From Eudorina sp. 2006-703-Eu-15 (lineage: Eukaryota > Chlorophyta > Chlorophyceae > Chlamydomonadales > Volvocaceae): a stretch of DNA of 64,000 bases. The notes under the pieces are model-generated. The model was not told where the DNA came from and did no database searches. It was given only the letters and a program-made list of their open reading frames with translations. This document shows positions 42,695 through 54,372 of this stretch, piece after piece (within the stretch, counting starts at the first letter, position 1; the number at the start of each line of letters is the position of its first letter). The stretch covers positions 131,501 to 195,500 of the forward strand of contig BDSI01000077.1 in assembly GCA_003117195.1 (NCBI GenBank), written 5' to 3'. The position numbers and the translations under genes were made by a program.

Positions 42695-45576
42695 ATGTCT
42701 GTGTTCCGCGGACGTGCCCAGGCCTCGGCCGTAGTCGTCGGTCTTCTGTTGTGCCAAATCGCATCTGCTTGTATCTTCAAGTATGGAACTTCACCGGACT
42801 CGCTGGTAAGCAAGATGTCTTCACGGCATTACGAATCGTCTTGCAAGCTCATACATGTGCACGCACGTACTCAAACTTGACCATATGGACACATCGGAAG
42901 ACATATACATCCGAACGAATCACCAATCAACAATCCGCGGTCTAACTATCCGCACACAATGCGCGGACGAAGCACCGATCGAACCCTTCATCAGCGATCA
43001 ACGGCGCCCATCCATGCCATGACCTGCTGCGACGGCATGCGGGGCTCTCTACCACCCTTCCCCAACAGGCGCCGCCAAAGGGAGGCACCCCTTGGGACCA
43101 TGGCTTCCACGGCGACGACTGGTGAGCGGAGGATTGAGGGGCGGAGAGCGGGGATGGGAGGGAGGGAGCCGGTAGCTTAGCCAGCTAGCTTGCGGCGATA
43201 GATGGGCATGCGTGCACGGCTACGTACGGTTCCCACTACATCCAGGAATTTGGATATCTGGCAATGACCATCCACCTAGCTAGTTACCTCCGCCTCAGCC
43301 ATCAGGTCCCTGGTGCTTTATGCTCACACAAACGTACCTCCCGCGCTCACACAGCACGAAAACGGCCCCGCCTTGCTCCTGGTGGTGTTGACAAGCTTGC
43401 CGCCGTTCTCGCTGATCCATCCCGTGGCAGGAGCGGTGTGGACGGCACCGGCAAGCCCTGGGTCTGCCTCAGCGGTATTCGACAGAGTCCGATCATCGTT
43501 CCATCGGCTGCATCCCTACGTACGCACGAGGGGCCGGCTGGTTGAGGGGTGTAGGGTTTCCACACGGGGACTAAAATTCCCACACGCAGTACACAGTAGC
43601 CAGCAAGCACTCTGCAGCATAATTCCTGCTGCGTTGGTGTGTCCTGCGGCTGCGCGCGGGAGGAACGCCCCTGCCCGGGCCCCTTCTGTGCATGTTCCAT
43701 ATGATGCAGTGATGAACGCTCCTTTGCCTTTTACTACTTTTTGAATTTGCAGAAAGCTCGGGCCAGGAAATTCCGTCCCAGCTCCGTACGACGTGGAATT
43801 ACCCGGCTCTGGTCTCCAACGGCAGCAACATCGAGGTGATCAACACCGGGCACACCATCCAGGTCGAGTGGCTGTTCCCGTACAACCCCGACGTGTTCAT
43901 CACCGTCCCCGCCAACCCCAGCAGCTTCACCCCGCTCACAGCCGTCCTGACCATGAGGTCCTTTGACGCCAAGTCCTCCGTGAGGGCGACGCCGCTCCAG
44001 TTCCACTTCCACACCACGTCGGAGCACGCGCTGTCAGGTACATAAGGAGATGCCGTACTGTCGTACGATGTGTGGGCAACGCGGCGGTCACGATGCTTCG
44101 CAGCAGCACGTAAGAAACCGTGCTCAACCTGTCGGACCAAGGGTTGCAATCCAGTCAGGACCGTCTACATGTTAATCCAAACGCTTCAATATGGGAAACG
44201 TCGTATAGGCTTTATCTTACCCAAACGAAGAAGTACATCATGAGTAACAGCGCGTGTTGCCCATTATTCCGTCTCTCCCTCACCGCCCTCCGCCCCTGGC
44301 AGGCAAGTACTACCCGCTGGAGCTCCACATCGTTCACAAGGTCACGGACCTTCCCTTCTGCGCCGCCATCGGGGGCTGCTTCACCGTCACGGGTATCCTG
44401 TTCGAGCTGGTGGAGGGCCCGGACAACCCGCTGCTGGCGTCCATCTGGGGGGCCATGCCCACGCGCGAGGGGGTGAGATGCGGTAGTTGCGGGGCAGGGC
44501 AGGGCAGGGCCAAACGATTGGGCCAGTTCAGTTGGCGAGGAAGCCTTTGTGTGCGGTGCTTGCAACGCCTCCACGCGCTTCATCATGTATCACATCGATG
44601 TATCCCCACACCTGCACCGCACTCCCCTCTCCAGGCCGTCAACACTCTGCCCGCCGGCGCCAGCATCCAGCTGAACAGCCTGCTGCCGCCCACCGACGCC
44701 CGTGACTACGTCACCTACGAGGGCAGCCTCACCACCCCGCCCTGCAGCGAGGGACTGCTGTGGCACGTGTTCCTCAAGCCGCAGACCATCAGCCGGGCGC
44801 AGGTAGGGGTCAGGTCGATGCGCGAGGGCGGGCGGGGCTGTACTACAGTGGAACTGGGTGGGTTAGTTGCGGATAGGTCCGCGCGCGCGAACAAGGGAAG
44901 GGAGGGGAGTCTTGGCGTGGTAAAGATCCTTCTCTCCTCCGCTGCCCGCCGCCCGCCCAGCCATGTCGCGCTCCTTCGTGCGATACTCTCCCTGGCCGGT
45001 GTTCAGTTTGGCATGCCCCTAACCACCCGGTTGCCACTGGCTGCCCTCCGCGCGCGCAGTGGACCCAGTACAAGCGCGCTGTGGGCTTCAAGGAGTGCAC
45101 CTTCGCTGCCAACGGCACCGCCGTGGGCGATCATCACCGCCACAGCCACCGCCGCCTGTTGGCTTCGCAGCTCGGGGGCAACCCGAACGACTGTGAGTAG
45201 CGGGCTCGTGCATGGAGCGGATGCGGCTGCCAACAGCCCTGCAAACATATATGCGTGATGACCTTGATAAGTGTTGTTATATATAGTTCGTTTAGGCAGT
45301 GTATGGTGAGGAAGCCTCGGCTGTCGCCGTGGGATGTCACCGATGACCCGCGGGGTCCGCTGTAACATCCTAATAATAATAATAACATACATTTCTCACA
45401 CGTCTCTTCCTGCGATGACCCTGCCTTCACCTACCCAACGCCGTGCAGACGTGTGCAATGTGGAGGCGTACGGCAGCAACTTCAGGTCGCCGCAGGGCAT
45501 CAACGGTCGGGTTGTCAAGCTCGCACCGCAGCCCTCACCGCTGCTATCGGTGGGCATCACTCTCGGCCGCCGGTAG
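42695..45576 (+). CDS. CAH1-like: Alpha carbonic anhydrase, periplasmic CAH1-type, copy E
   Basis: Exons: 42695-42805, 43069-43121, 43431-43540, 43753-44037, 44303-44472, 44635-44802, 45060-45192, 45449-45576, 385 residues, all frames intact. Catalytic residues are as in B. The visible coding change is Gly to Asp just before the HHRHSHRR stretch in exon 7 (AVGDHH), in the linker ahead of the small-subunit region and away from the active site. Intron 1 orientation groups it with D and F. TGTAA is at 45686-45690. Confidence 0.93.
45270..45386 (+). mobile_element. LINE family 3 end in intron 7 of copy E, (AAT)4
   Basis: Ancestral intron 7 insertion with four AAT units. Confidence 0.75.
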
Positions 45577-47215
45577 CTGGCTGGGCTCATCAGCGGCACC
45601 GACATGGAGCTAGACTGACCCTCAGTCCGAAATGTGGGGGCAGAGACAGATAGATACGGTGATGAAGAATATTGCAAGTACCGTCTGTAAATGAGAGCCG
45701 CGGGTATGTAAGTATGTATGTAATAGGCGGATGTGCCTGCAGCGCGCCACGTTATGAGGTTGGAAGTATCGAGTCGGAAGAGAGTCAGGAGAGGACACGC
45801 GAGGACAGATTGCAATGAGAGGCAATTCGAAGAAATTGAACAATCGTGTTACATGGTGCTGATACCCGCAAGCGGTTTGGCTGGATCGCTTCGTTTCAAA
45901 TTTAATTTTGTTGCATTTCATGAACAGCGTATTAAGACTTGGCGCCGCTGAATGTGTTTGTGCCGTACAGGAGCGCCGTGCGATTCTCAGGATCGATCGG
46001 GTAGTGATAGGGGAGCATGTGCATATGGTTGGCGCAGCCTCCATGTCAGCACCGGAATGTGTCGGGTGCGTCGGATTAGTTCTTCAAGGAACTCAGAGCT
46101 GAACGGTTGGCCCTGATGTGGCCTGCGGTGTGTCGCGCGGACCCGAGGCGGTGTTGTTTTCTTCCGGCGGATGCTCGAATAATGTGATGTCACCGCTCGA
46201 ATGTGATGCTGGCCAGATGAGCCTTGGGGCGGCAACGTATGGTGTGCCAGGAGACTTACCCCGGCTGGCAGACAGGAGTGCGGTCGGCTGTAACCTGATG
46301 ACTCAGTGCTTATCCCATATTATTTCTCCATATCGGAGTAATATCGGAGTAACCATGGCTAGCTATCGTTCTTACACACCTATCTACCGGTCCGAGCTAT
46401 CGCCGGTCCGATCCGCGCTACCGGTCAGCGCTGTCAGAAATCCGCCAGGCTCGGCAGTAAAGTCGCGACAGTTACCTTTCACACGTCCTCCAGTTTCTTG
46501 ACAAAAGCTTGTCAAGCAAAGCTGCACAAGCATGATGACGTAGATAGAATACCTTCGCGGCGTGGAAGTAGAAGAGACGTTCCATAACTTGCACTTGCAA
46601 TGGAGAACGACAGCTGAGTTTTACTAGTAAATTGAGTAGTTGAGTCAAAAGCGACTGGATACATGATTGATGTGATCCGAGAAGAAATAATTTGCAGCGA
46701 TCGAAACACGACAACCCGGCAACGACAAAGGCCCGCTGCTCTATTTGCAAAATGAATGACATTGTGTATATTTTATTATATTTAAATGATTCATTTTGTT
46801 ATTGGTGAGTGCAATTGCGGTCGGCAAGTTTTGTAATGCATGCGCGTGCGTGCGTAATTAATAGGGACTAACAGCCAGGCACGCTTTCGGCGGCGTCGCA
46901 CACTGCGACACTCTTTACTTGGATAATTTTATGTATAACAGTATAATACGCAATAATAAGCAATAAAAATGTCAGGGCATCTTTTTCTTAAGTGGCGCGA
47001 AGGCGCGCTGTTCGAGAGTGCGAGTTGCGTAGGGTTGCGTGGGCTTCAACTTCCCTTCAGATATGCTCAATACAACGAATACATGAAAAAGAACGTTATG
47101 TAAATATTGAACAGCTGGTTGATAAATGGCAGAAAGGAACAGACTGTATTCTCAGGCATTTTCTTACTTAAGTAGATACAGAATCTCTAACTGTCATAGA
47201 AACTATGACATCGAT
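45577..47215. repeat. Spacer between copies E and F
   Basis: No large insertion. It shares the 4-base insertion of the D-E spacer, so the small frame at 46355-46501 is shifted. Confidence 0.8.
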
Positions 47216-47369
47216 GAAACTATTGCAACACCCCGTCTTTCTTGTGGTCGTGCGTGGGATGCGAGGTCTACAACCGATTAACTTCCAGGAAACCGGTAAC
47301 CCACGCACCGGTGCTGTAAACTCAGATGTCCGTGCAAAAACGACTGCCCAGGTGATATATAAGCAAGAG
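47216..47369 (+). promoter_or_regulatory. Conserved proximal promoter block, copy F
   Basis: Same as copy D, including GCACCGGTGC and TATATAAG. Confidence 0.55.
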
Positions 47370-47462
47370 TCTACATTTGCATATAAAATATAACGGTTCA
47401 CTGTATCTACAACATTTACATACTTGTGTATATTCGAGTGTTTATCTATCTGTACAGGCACA

Positions 47463-50400
47463 ATGTCTGTGTTCCGCGGACGTGCCCAGGCCTCGGCCGT
47501 AGTCGTCGGTCTTCTGTTGTGCCAAATCGCATCTGCTTGTATCTTCAAGTATGGAACTTCACCGGACTCGCTGGTAAGCAAGATGTCTTCACGGCATTAC
47601 GAATCGTCTTGCAAGCTCGTACATGTGCACGCACGTACTCAAACTTGACCATATGGACACATCGGAAGACATATACATCCCAACGAATCACCAATCAACA
47701 ATCCGCGGTCTAACTATCCGCACACAATGCGCGGACGAAGCACCGATCGAACCCTTCATCAGCGATCAACGCCCCCATCCATGCCATGACCTGCTGCGAC
47801 GGCATGCGGGGCTCTCTACCACCCTTCCCCAACAGGCGCCGCCAAAGGGAGGCACCCCTTGGGACCATGGCTTCCACGGCGACGACTGGTGAGCGGAGGA
47901 TTGAGGGGCGGAGAGCGGGGATGGGAGGGAGGGAGCCGGTAGCTTAGCCAGCTAGCTTGCGGCGATAGATGGGCATGCGTGCACGGCTACGGTTCCCACT
48001 ACATCCAGGAATTTGGATATCTGGCAATGACCATCCACCTAGCTACCTCCGCCTCAGCCATCAGGTCCCTGGTGCTTTATGCTCACACAAACGTACCTCC
48101 CGCGCTCACACAGCACGAAAACGGCCCCGCCTTGCTCCTGGTGGTGTTGACAAGCTTGCCGCCGTCCTCGCTGATCCATCCCGTGGCAGGAGCGGTGTGG
48201 ACGGCACCGGCAAGCCCTGGGTCTGCCTCAGCGGTATTCGACAGAGTCCGATCATCGTTCCATCGGCTGCATCCCTACGTACGCACGAGGGGCCGGCTGG
48301 TTGAGGGGTGTAGGGTTTCCACACGGGGACTAAAATTCCCACACGCAGTACACAGTAGCCAGCAAGCACTCTGCAGCATAATTCCTGCTGCGTTGGTGTG
48401 TCCTGCGGCTGCGCGCGGGAGGAACGCCCCTGCCCGGGCCCCTTCTGTGCATGTTCCATATGATGCAGTGATGAACGCTCCTTTGCCTTTTACTACTTTT
48501 TGAATTTGCAGAAAGCTCGGGCCAGGAAATTCCGTCCCAGCTCCGTACGACGTGGAATTACCCGGCTCTGGTCTCCAACGGCAGCAACATCGAGGTGATC
48601 AACACCGGGCACACCATCCAGGTCGAGTGGCTGTTCCCGTACAACCCCGACGTGTTCATCACCGTCCCCGCCAACCCCAGCAGCTTCACCCCGCTCACAG
48701 CCGTCCTGACCATGAGGTCCTTTGACGCCAAGTCCTCCGTGAGGGCGACGCCGCTCCAGTTCCACTTCCACACCACGTCGGAGCACGCGCTGTCAGGTAC
48801 ATAAGGAGATGCCGTACTGTCGTACGGTGTGTGGGCAACGCGGCGGTCACGATGCTTCGCAGCAGCACGTAAGAAACCGTGCTCAACCTGTCGGACCAAG
48901 GGTTGCAATCCAGTCAGGACCGTCTACATGTTAATCCAAACGCTTCAATATGGGAAACGTCGTCTAGGCTTTATCTTACCCAAACGAAGAAGTACATCAT
49001 GAGTAACAGCGCGTGTTGCCCATTATTCCGTCTCTCCCTCACCGCCCTCCGCCCCTGGCAGGCAAGTACTACCCGCTGGAGCTCCACATCGTTCACAAGG
49101 TCACGGACCTTCCCTTCTGCGCCGCCATCGGGGGCTGCTTCACCGTCACGGGTATCCTGTTCGAGCTGGTGGAGGGTCCGGACAACCCGCTGCTGGCGTC
49201 CATCTGGGGGGCCATGCCCACGCGCGAGGGGGTGAGATGCGGTAGTTGCGGGGCAGGGCACGCAGGGCAGAGCCAAACGATTGGGCCAATTCAGTTGGCG
49301 AGGAAGCCTTCGTGTGCGGTGCTTGCAACGCCTCCACGCGCTTCATCATGTATCACATCTATGTATCCCCACACCGCACCGCACTCCCCTCTCCAGGCCG
49401 TCAACACTCTGCCCGCCGGCGCCAGCATCCAGCTGAACAGCCTGCTGCCGCCCACCGACGCCCGTGACTACGTCACCTACGAGGGCAGCCTCACCACCCC
49501 GCCCTGCAGCGAGGGACTGCTGTGGCACGTGTTCCTCAAGCCGCAGACCATCAGCCGGGCGCAGGTAGGGTTCAGGTCGATGCGCGAGGGCGGGCGGGGC
49601 TGTACTACAGTGGAACTGGGTGGGTTAGTTGCGGATCGGTCCGCGCGCGCGGACAAGGGAAGGGAGGGGAGTCTTGGCGTGGAAAGGATCCTTCTCTCCT
49701 CCGCTGCCCGCCGCCCGCCCAGCCATGTCACGCTCCTTCGTGAGACACGTTCCCTGGCCGGTGGTCAGCTTCGCATGCCCCGAACCACCCTGCTGCCACT
49801 GGCTGCGCCCCGCGCGCGCAGTGGACTCAGTACAAGCGCGCGGTGGGCTTCAAGGAGTGCACCTTTGCTGCCAACGGCACCGCCGTGGGCGGTCATCACC
49901 GCCACAGCCACCGCCGCCTGTTGGCTTCGCAGCTCGGGGGCAATCCGAACGACTGTGAGTAGCGGGCTCGTGCATGGGGCGAATGCAAACATATACGCGT
50001 GATGACCATTGATAAGCTTTAATATTTATAACAATTCACTTAGTTTGCGCATGGCTTCCGTTTCGTTTCAGTTGTCACTAGTCAATTACAGCAATATTTG
50101 CCCTAAGTTGAGGTGATAGGAAGTAACTCATTTGCATTAGTACGAGAACAATCAGCAACACTGTTTGCGTTCTGGCCGCCATGATGGAGCGAAATTGTAC
50201 AACTTGGACTGTTGGACAGTCAAACGAATTGGCCTTCAGCGCAAACAGTTCGCCACCTCCTTCTACAACAGATGAAGGACTAGGCGACCATGGGCTTCAC
50301 GCACATAAATGAACAGATTTTACATGTGAGGAATTACCGTGGGGTTACCCTGGGATACGTTTACCCACCCAGCCCCGTAGGGAGGTACCCGGGGGTTACC

Positions 50401-50737
50401 CCCCGTTTACCCTGGGTATGAATGCCATAGGGCGTTGTTATATATAGTTCGTTTAGGCAGTGTATGGTGAGGGTAAAACCTCGGCTGTCGCCGTGGGCTG
50501 TCACCGATGACCCGCGGGGTCCGCTGTAACATCCTAATAATAATAACATACATTTCTCACACGTCGCTTCCTGCGATGACCCGGCCTGCACCTACCCAAC
50601 GCCGTGCAGACGTGTGCAATGTGGAGGCGTACGGCAGCAACTTCAGGTCGCCGCAGGGCATCAACGGTCGGGTTGTCAAGCTCGCACCGCAGCCCTCACC
50701 GCTACTATCGGTGGGCATCACTCTCGGCCGCCGGTAG
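47463..50737 (+). CDS. CAH1-like: Alpha carbonic anhydrase, periplasmic CAH1-type, copy F
   Basis: Exons: 47463-47573, 47836-47888, 48190-48299, 48512-48796, 49062-49231, 49397-49564, 49822-49954, 50610-50737, 385 residues, frame intact with all catalytic residues. Introns 5 to 7 are the most diverged in the B-F set: small indels around 49256-49375 and 49735-49760, and a unique ~430-bp insertion in intron 7 (50005-50434). It is the last gene of the array; its 3' flank is cut short at about 50956. TGTAA is at 50847-50851. Splicing across the enlarged intron 7 is presumed. Confidence 0.9.
50005..50434. other. Unique insertion in intron 7 of copy F
   Basis: The other copies read GATAAGTGTTGTTATATATAG here; F has about 430 extra bases between GATAAG and GTTGTTATATATAG. 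The insert ends with several GTTTACCC/GGGTTACC words. No terminal repeats or coding frame were recognised. Confidence 0.7.
50435..50548 (+). mobile_element. LINE family 3 end in intron 7 of copy F, (AAT)3
   Basis: Ancestral intron 7 insertion with three AAT units. Confidence 0.75.
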
Positions 50738-51120
50738 CTGGCTGGGCTCATCAGCGGCACCGACATGGAGCTAGACTGAGCCTCAGTCCGAAATGTGGGG
50801 GCAGAGATAGATAGATACGGTGATGAAGAATATTGCAAGTACCGTCTGTAAATGAGAGCCGCGGGTATGTAAGTATGTATGTAATAGGCGGATGTGCCTG
50901 CAGCGCGCCACGTTATGAGGTTGGAAGTATCGAGTCGGAAGAAAGCCAGGAGACACGATCGAAACACGACAACCCGGCAACGACAAAGGCCCGCTGCCCT
51001 ACCGTATTTGCAAAACGAATGGCACTATGTTAAAATTTTCATATTTAAATGATGTAATTGGTGAGAGCAATTGCGGTCGGCAAGTTTTGTAATGCATGAG
51101 CGTGCGTGCGTAATTAATGG
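50738..51120. repeat. Truncated spacer at the end of the array
   Basis: After the 3' UTR the unit jumps at about 50956 from sequence matching 24950 to sequence matching 25851. So ~900 bp, including the small frame and most of the spacer, is deleted. Unit homology ends near 51120. Confidence 0.75.
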
Positions 51121-52460
51121 GATTACTTGTTTTCGCTTCATGGTATCGCCGTACTGACGGTTGTAGGTCGCAAGCGTTTCGCATCGGCAGCAGGCGGCTT
51201 CAACAGACGCCAGTATCCGCTCTAGGCCTGGAAGCCTGGAACACAGTGATCCAGTCGTCGGTTTTTTGGAGGCGTACTTATAACGTATCCAATCTTTTCC
51301 ATTCTTTCCAATCTTCCAACAGCCCAACCGCCACAGACTCCCACCATGTCGACCGCGCGCATGCAACGGAGGAGATGCAATAAAATATTAGCCTGGGAAT
51401 GCTATTGCAAGAGACAACGAGAACAGTACAAAAATTGTTTGCTCGTTCGACATTGGTTGTATCGTAAGGTTCTAGCTTTGATAGGGGACATGCAACATGC
51501 TACGCGGCGCGTTAGGGTCTGGATAAGGAAATCGTAGCTGGGCAACGCTTGCTGGCATCACCCTGTTTACCGCCTTGTTAAGCCTTTGAGGGGGATGCCG
51601 CACACTAGGCTTCACACTGGGACAATCGATAGATGGGCGCGGGACGGGGCCTGTGGATGCCTTGCGGGTTCATATTTGGCGGTGATGAATCGCGCGGGGC
51701 TTCATAATTTAAATTCAAGGGGCAAGGGGATAGCCATGTGGCTGGGATTTGTGGGCGGCGTGCTGGTTGACTTGGTATGATTACACAAGGGATACAAGGT
51801 GCTGTCCTTCAGCCTTAACGACTGCCTGTCCCTTTTTGCCATTCACAGGGCACAGCGGCGCAGCGTTCTGAACTTGACAAATTGGCGATGGAGGGGGCAG
51901 CTGCAGCAACGGTACAGGTAGCACTGGTCATACTGACAGCAGGTAAACGACTGGGTGCGGGGCGGGCTTGTGGATACCAGGCATATTGCCTTCGACTGGG
52001 AACATGCAACATGCTACGCGGAACTAAAGGGTTACGGAATGCAGCTGCGCAACGCTTGCTGGCATTACCCTGTTTACCGCCTTGTTTAGCTTTTGACGGG
52101 GATGTTGTGCAGTAGGCTTCACGCTTGGGCAATCGACAGAAGGCCACGGGGCGGGGCCTGTGGATGCCTTGCGAATCTATGTTCGGCGGCGATGAGTCAC
52201 GGCAGGCTTGCTGACCTAATCGTCAGGCTCGCAGCTGTTGCATCGAATTTATGCGCGAGATCCAGTTACGGATTCCACGTGCTGGTGTTACTGGATGGCC
52301 AGGATCTGTGGGTTCAACTCCCGCAAGCACCATATCCGCCTGCCAAAGCCGGCGATGCCCATGTCACGTAACCTGACTGCTGTTTTTTACCGTGCTCTTG
52401 AGGGAAGAGTCGGCTAAAGTAGTTTTGGATTATGATTGCGTACGAACTTTTGTCATTTCA
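51121..52460. repeat. Degenerate repeats downstream of the array, no gene seen
   Basis: ACATGCAACATGCTACGCGG occurs at 51488 and 52002, and CGGGGCCTGTGGATGCCTTGCG-like blocks at 51640, ~51955 (weaker) and 52150, giving an old ~510-bp duplication. At 52305-52330 GTGGG-TTCAACT-CCCGC followed by AAGCACCA looks like a tRNA T-arm and acceptor end, but no matching 5' half exists. Confidence 0.5.
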
Positions 52461-52465
52461 TGAAT

Positions 52466-54372
52466 GAATAAACGTTACAGCGGACCCCAACGGGATCATC
52501 GGTGTATACCAGGGCAACGCCCCAGCAGGCCCCACCGCCAAGGCGGCAGGACACCACAACGCCGCACCCAAACAAATACCGGGCCATGACCCCACCCAGC
52601 CAGACACCGAAACCCATCCGGAACAGCCTTGCAGCACCGTTTTCGATCGCAACCCAAACGAATCTGGACGTGCCGCCGCACCATGAGACTCCCATCAAGG
52701 GTAGCATCCATCAGGGAAAAGGGCAGCCCGGGATTCGGTGAACACGGAGTCGCGCACGGCCCGAATCGCATTCCTGGAATCGGCCCAGGGGTGAAACCCA
52801 TGCGGAACAGCCTTGCAGCACCGTTCCGATAGGACCCAAACGAATCTGGACGTGCCGCCGCACCATGAGACTCCCATCAAGGGTAGCATCCATCAGGGAA
52901 AAGGGCAGCCCGGGATTCGGTGAACACGGAGTCGCGCACGGCCCGAATCGCATTCCTGGAATCGGCCCAGGGGTGATGAAACCCATGCGGAACAGCCTTG
53001 CAGCACCGTTCCGATAGGACCCAAACGAATCTGGACGTGCCGCCGCACCATGAGACTCCCATCAAGGGTAGCATCCATCAGGGAAAAGGGCAGCCCGGGA
53101 TTCGGTGAACAGGGAGTCGCGCACGGCCCGAATCGCATTCCTGGAATCGGCCCAGGGGTGATGAAACCCATGCGGAACAGCCTTGCAGCACGGTTCCGAT
53201 AGGACCCAAACGAATCTGGACGTGCCGCCGCACCATGAGACTCCCATCAAGGGTAGCATCCATCAGGGAAAAGGGCAGCCCGGGATTCGGTGAACACGGA
53301 GTCGCGCACGGCCCGAATCGCATTCCTGGAATCGGCCCAGGGGTGAAACCCATGCGGAACAGCCTTGCAGCACCGTTCCGATAGGACCCAAACGAATCTG
53401 GACGTGCCGCCGCACCATGAGACTCCCATCAAGGGTACCATCCGTCAGGGAAAAGGGCAGCCCGAGATTCGGTGAACAGGGAGTCGTGCACGGCCCGAAT
53501 CGCATTCCTGGAATCGGCCCAGGGGTGATGAAACCCATGCGGAACAGCCTTGCAGCACCGTTCCGATAGGACCCAAACGAATCTGGACGTGCCGCCGCAC
53601 CATGAGACTCCCATCAAGGGTACCATCCGTCAGGGAAAAGGGCAGCCCGAGATTCGGTGAACAGGGAGTCGCGCACGGCCCGAATCGCATTCCTGGAATC
53701 GGCCCAGGGGTGATGAAACCCATGCGGAACAGCCTTGCAGCACCGTTCCGATAGGACCCAAACGAATCTGGACGTGCCGCCGCACCATGAGACTCCCATC
53801 AAGGGTAGCATCCATCAGGGAAAAGGGCAGCCCGGGATTCGGTGAACACGGAGTCGCGCACGGCCCGAATCGCATTCCTGGAATCGGCCCAGGGGTGAAA
53901 CCCATGCGGAACAGCCTTGCAGCACCGTTCCGATAGGACCCAAACGAATCTGGACGTGCCGCCGCACCATGAGACTCCCATCATGGGTACCATCCGTCAG
54001 GGAAAAGTGCAGCCCGGGATTCGGTGAACAGGGAGTCGCGCACGGCCCGAATCGCATTCCTGGAATCGGCCCAGGGGTGATGAAACCCATGCGGAACAGC
54101 CTTGCAGCACCGTTCCGATAGGACCCAAACGAATCTGGACGTGCCGCCGCACCATGAGACTCCCATCATGGGTACCATCCGTCAGGGAAAAGGGCAGCCC
54201 GGGATTCGGTGAACAGGGAGTCGCGCACGGCCCGAATCGCATTCCTGGAATCGGCCCAGGGGTGATGAAACCCATGCGGAACAGCCTTGCAGCACCGTTT
54301 TCGATCGCAACCCAAACGAATCTGGACGTGCCGCCGCACCATGAGACTCCCATCAAGGGTACCATCCGTCAG
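52466..54372 (-). mobile_element. LINE family 2, 3' region carrying a tandem array
   Basis: The minus strand ends GGGGTCCGCTGTAACGTT then (TATTCATTC)-type tail at 52460-52480. The next ~140 bases match the 3' UTRs of the copies at 13300-13440 and 60540-60680. The rest is the ~184-bp tandem array. No ORF part is left. Confidence 0.7.
52611..54372. repeat. ~184-bp tandem repeat, about ten units
   Basis: ATGAGACTCCCATCA recurs ten times (52685, 52866, 53050, 53236, 53417, 53602, 53788, 53969, 54155, 54341). Unit length alternates near 182 and 185 bp, depending on GGGGTGAAACC or GGGGTGATGAAACC. Only the first and last units carry CGTTTTCGATCGCAACCC; internal ones have CGTTCCGATAGGACCC. Confidence 0.92.

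Noticed and set aside
52454..54365. Repeated ~91-codon minus-strand frames in the tandem array as a protein family
   Set aside because: Each frame ends in a stop once per unit and arises from tandem duplication of LINE 3' UTR-linked DNA.
52611..54372. CRISPR-like array
   Set aside because: Units are ~184 bp and nearly identical throughout, with no short repeat/unique spacer alternation, in a genome with spliceosomal introns.
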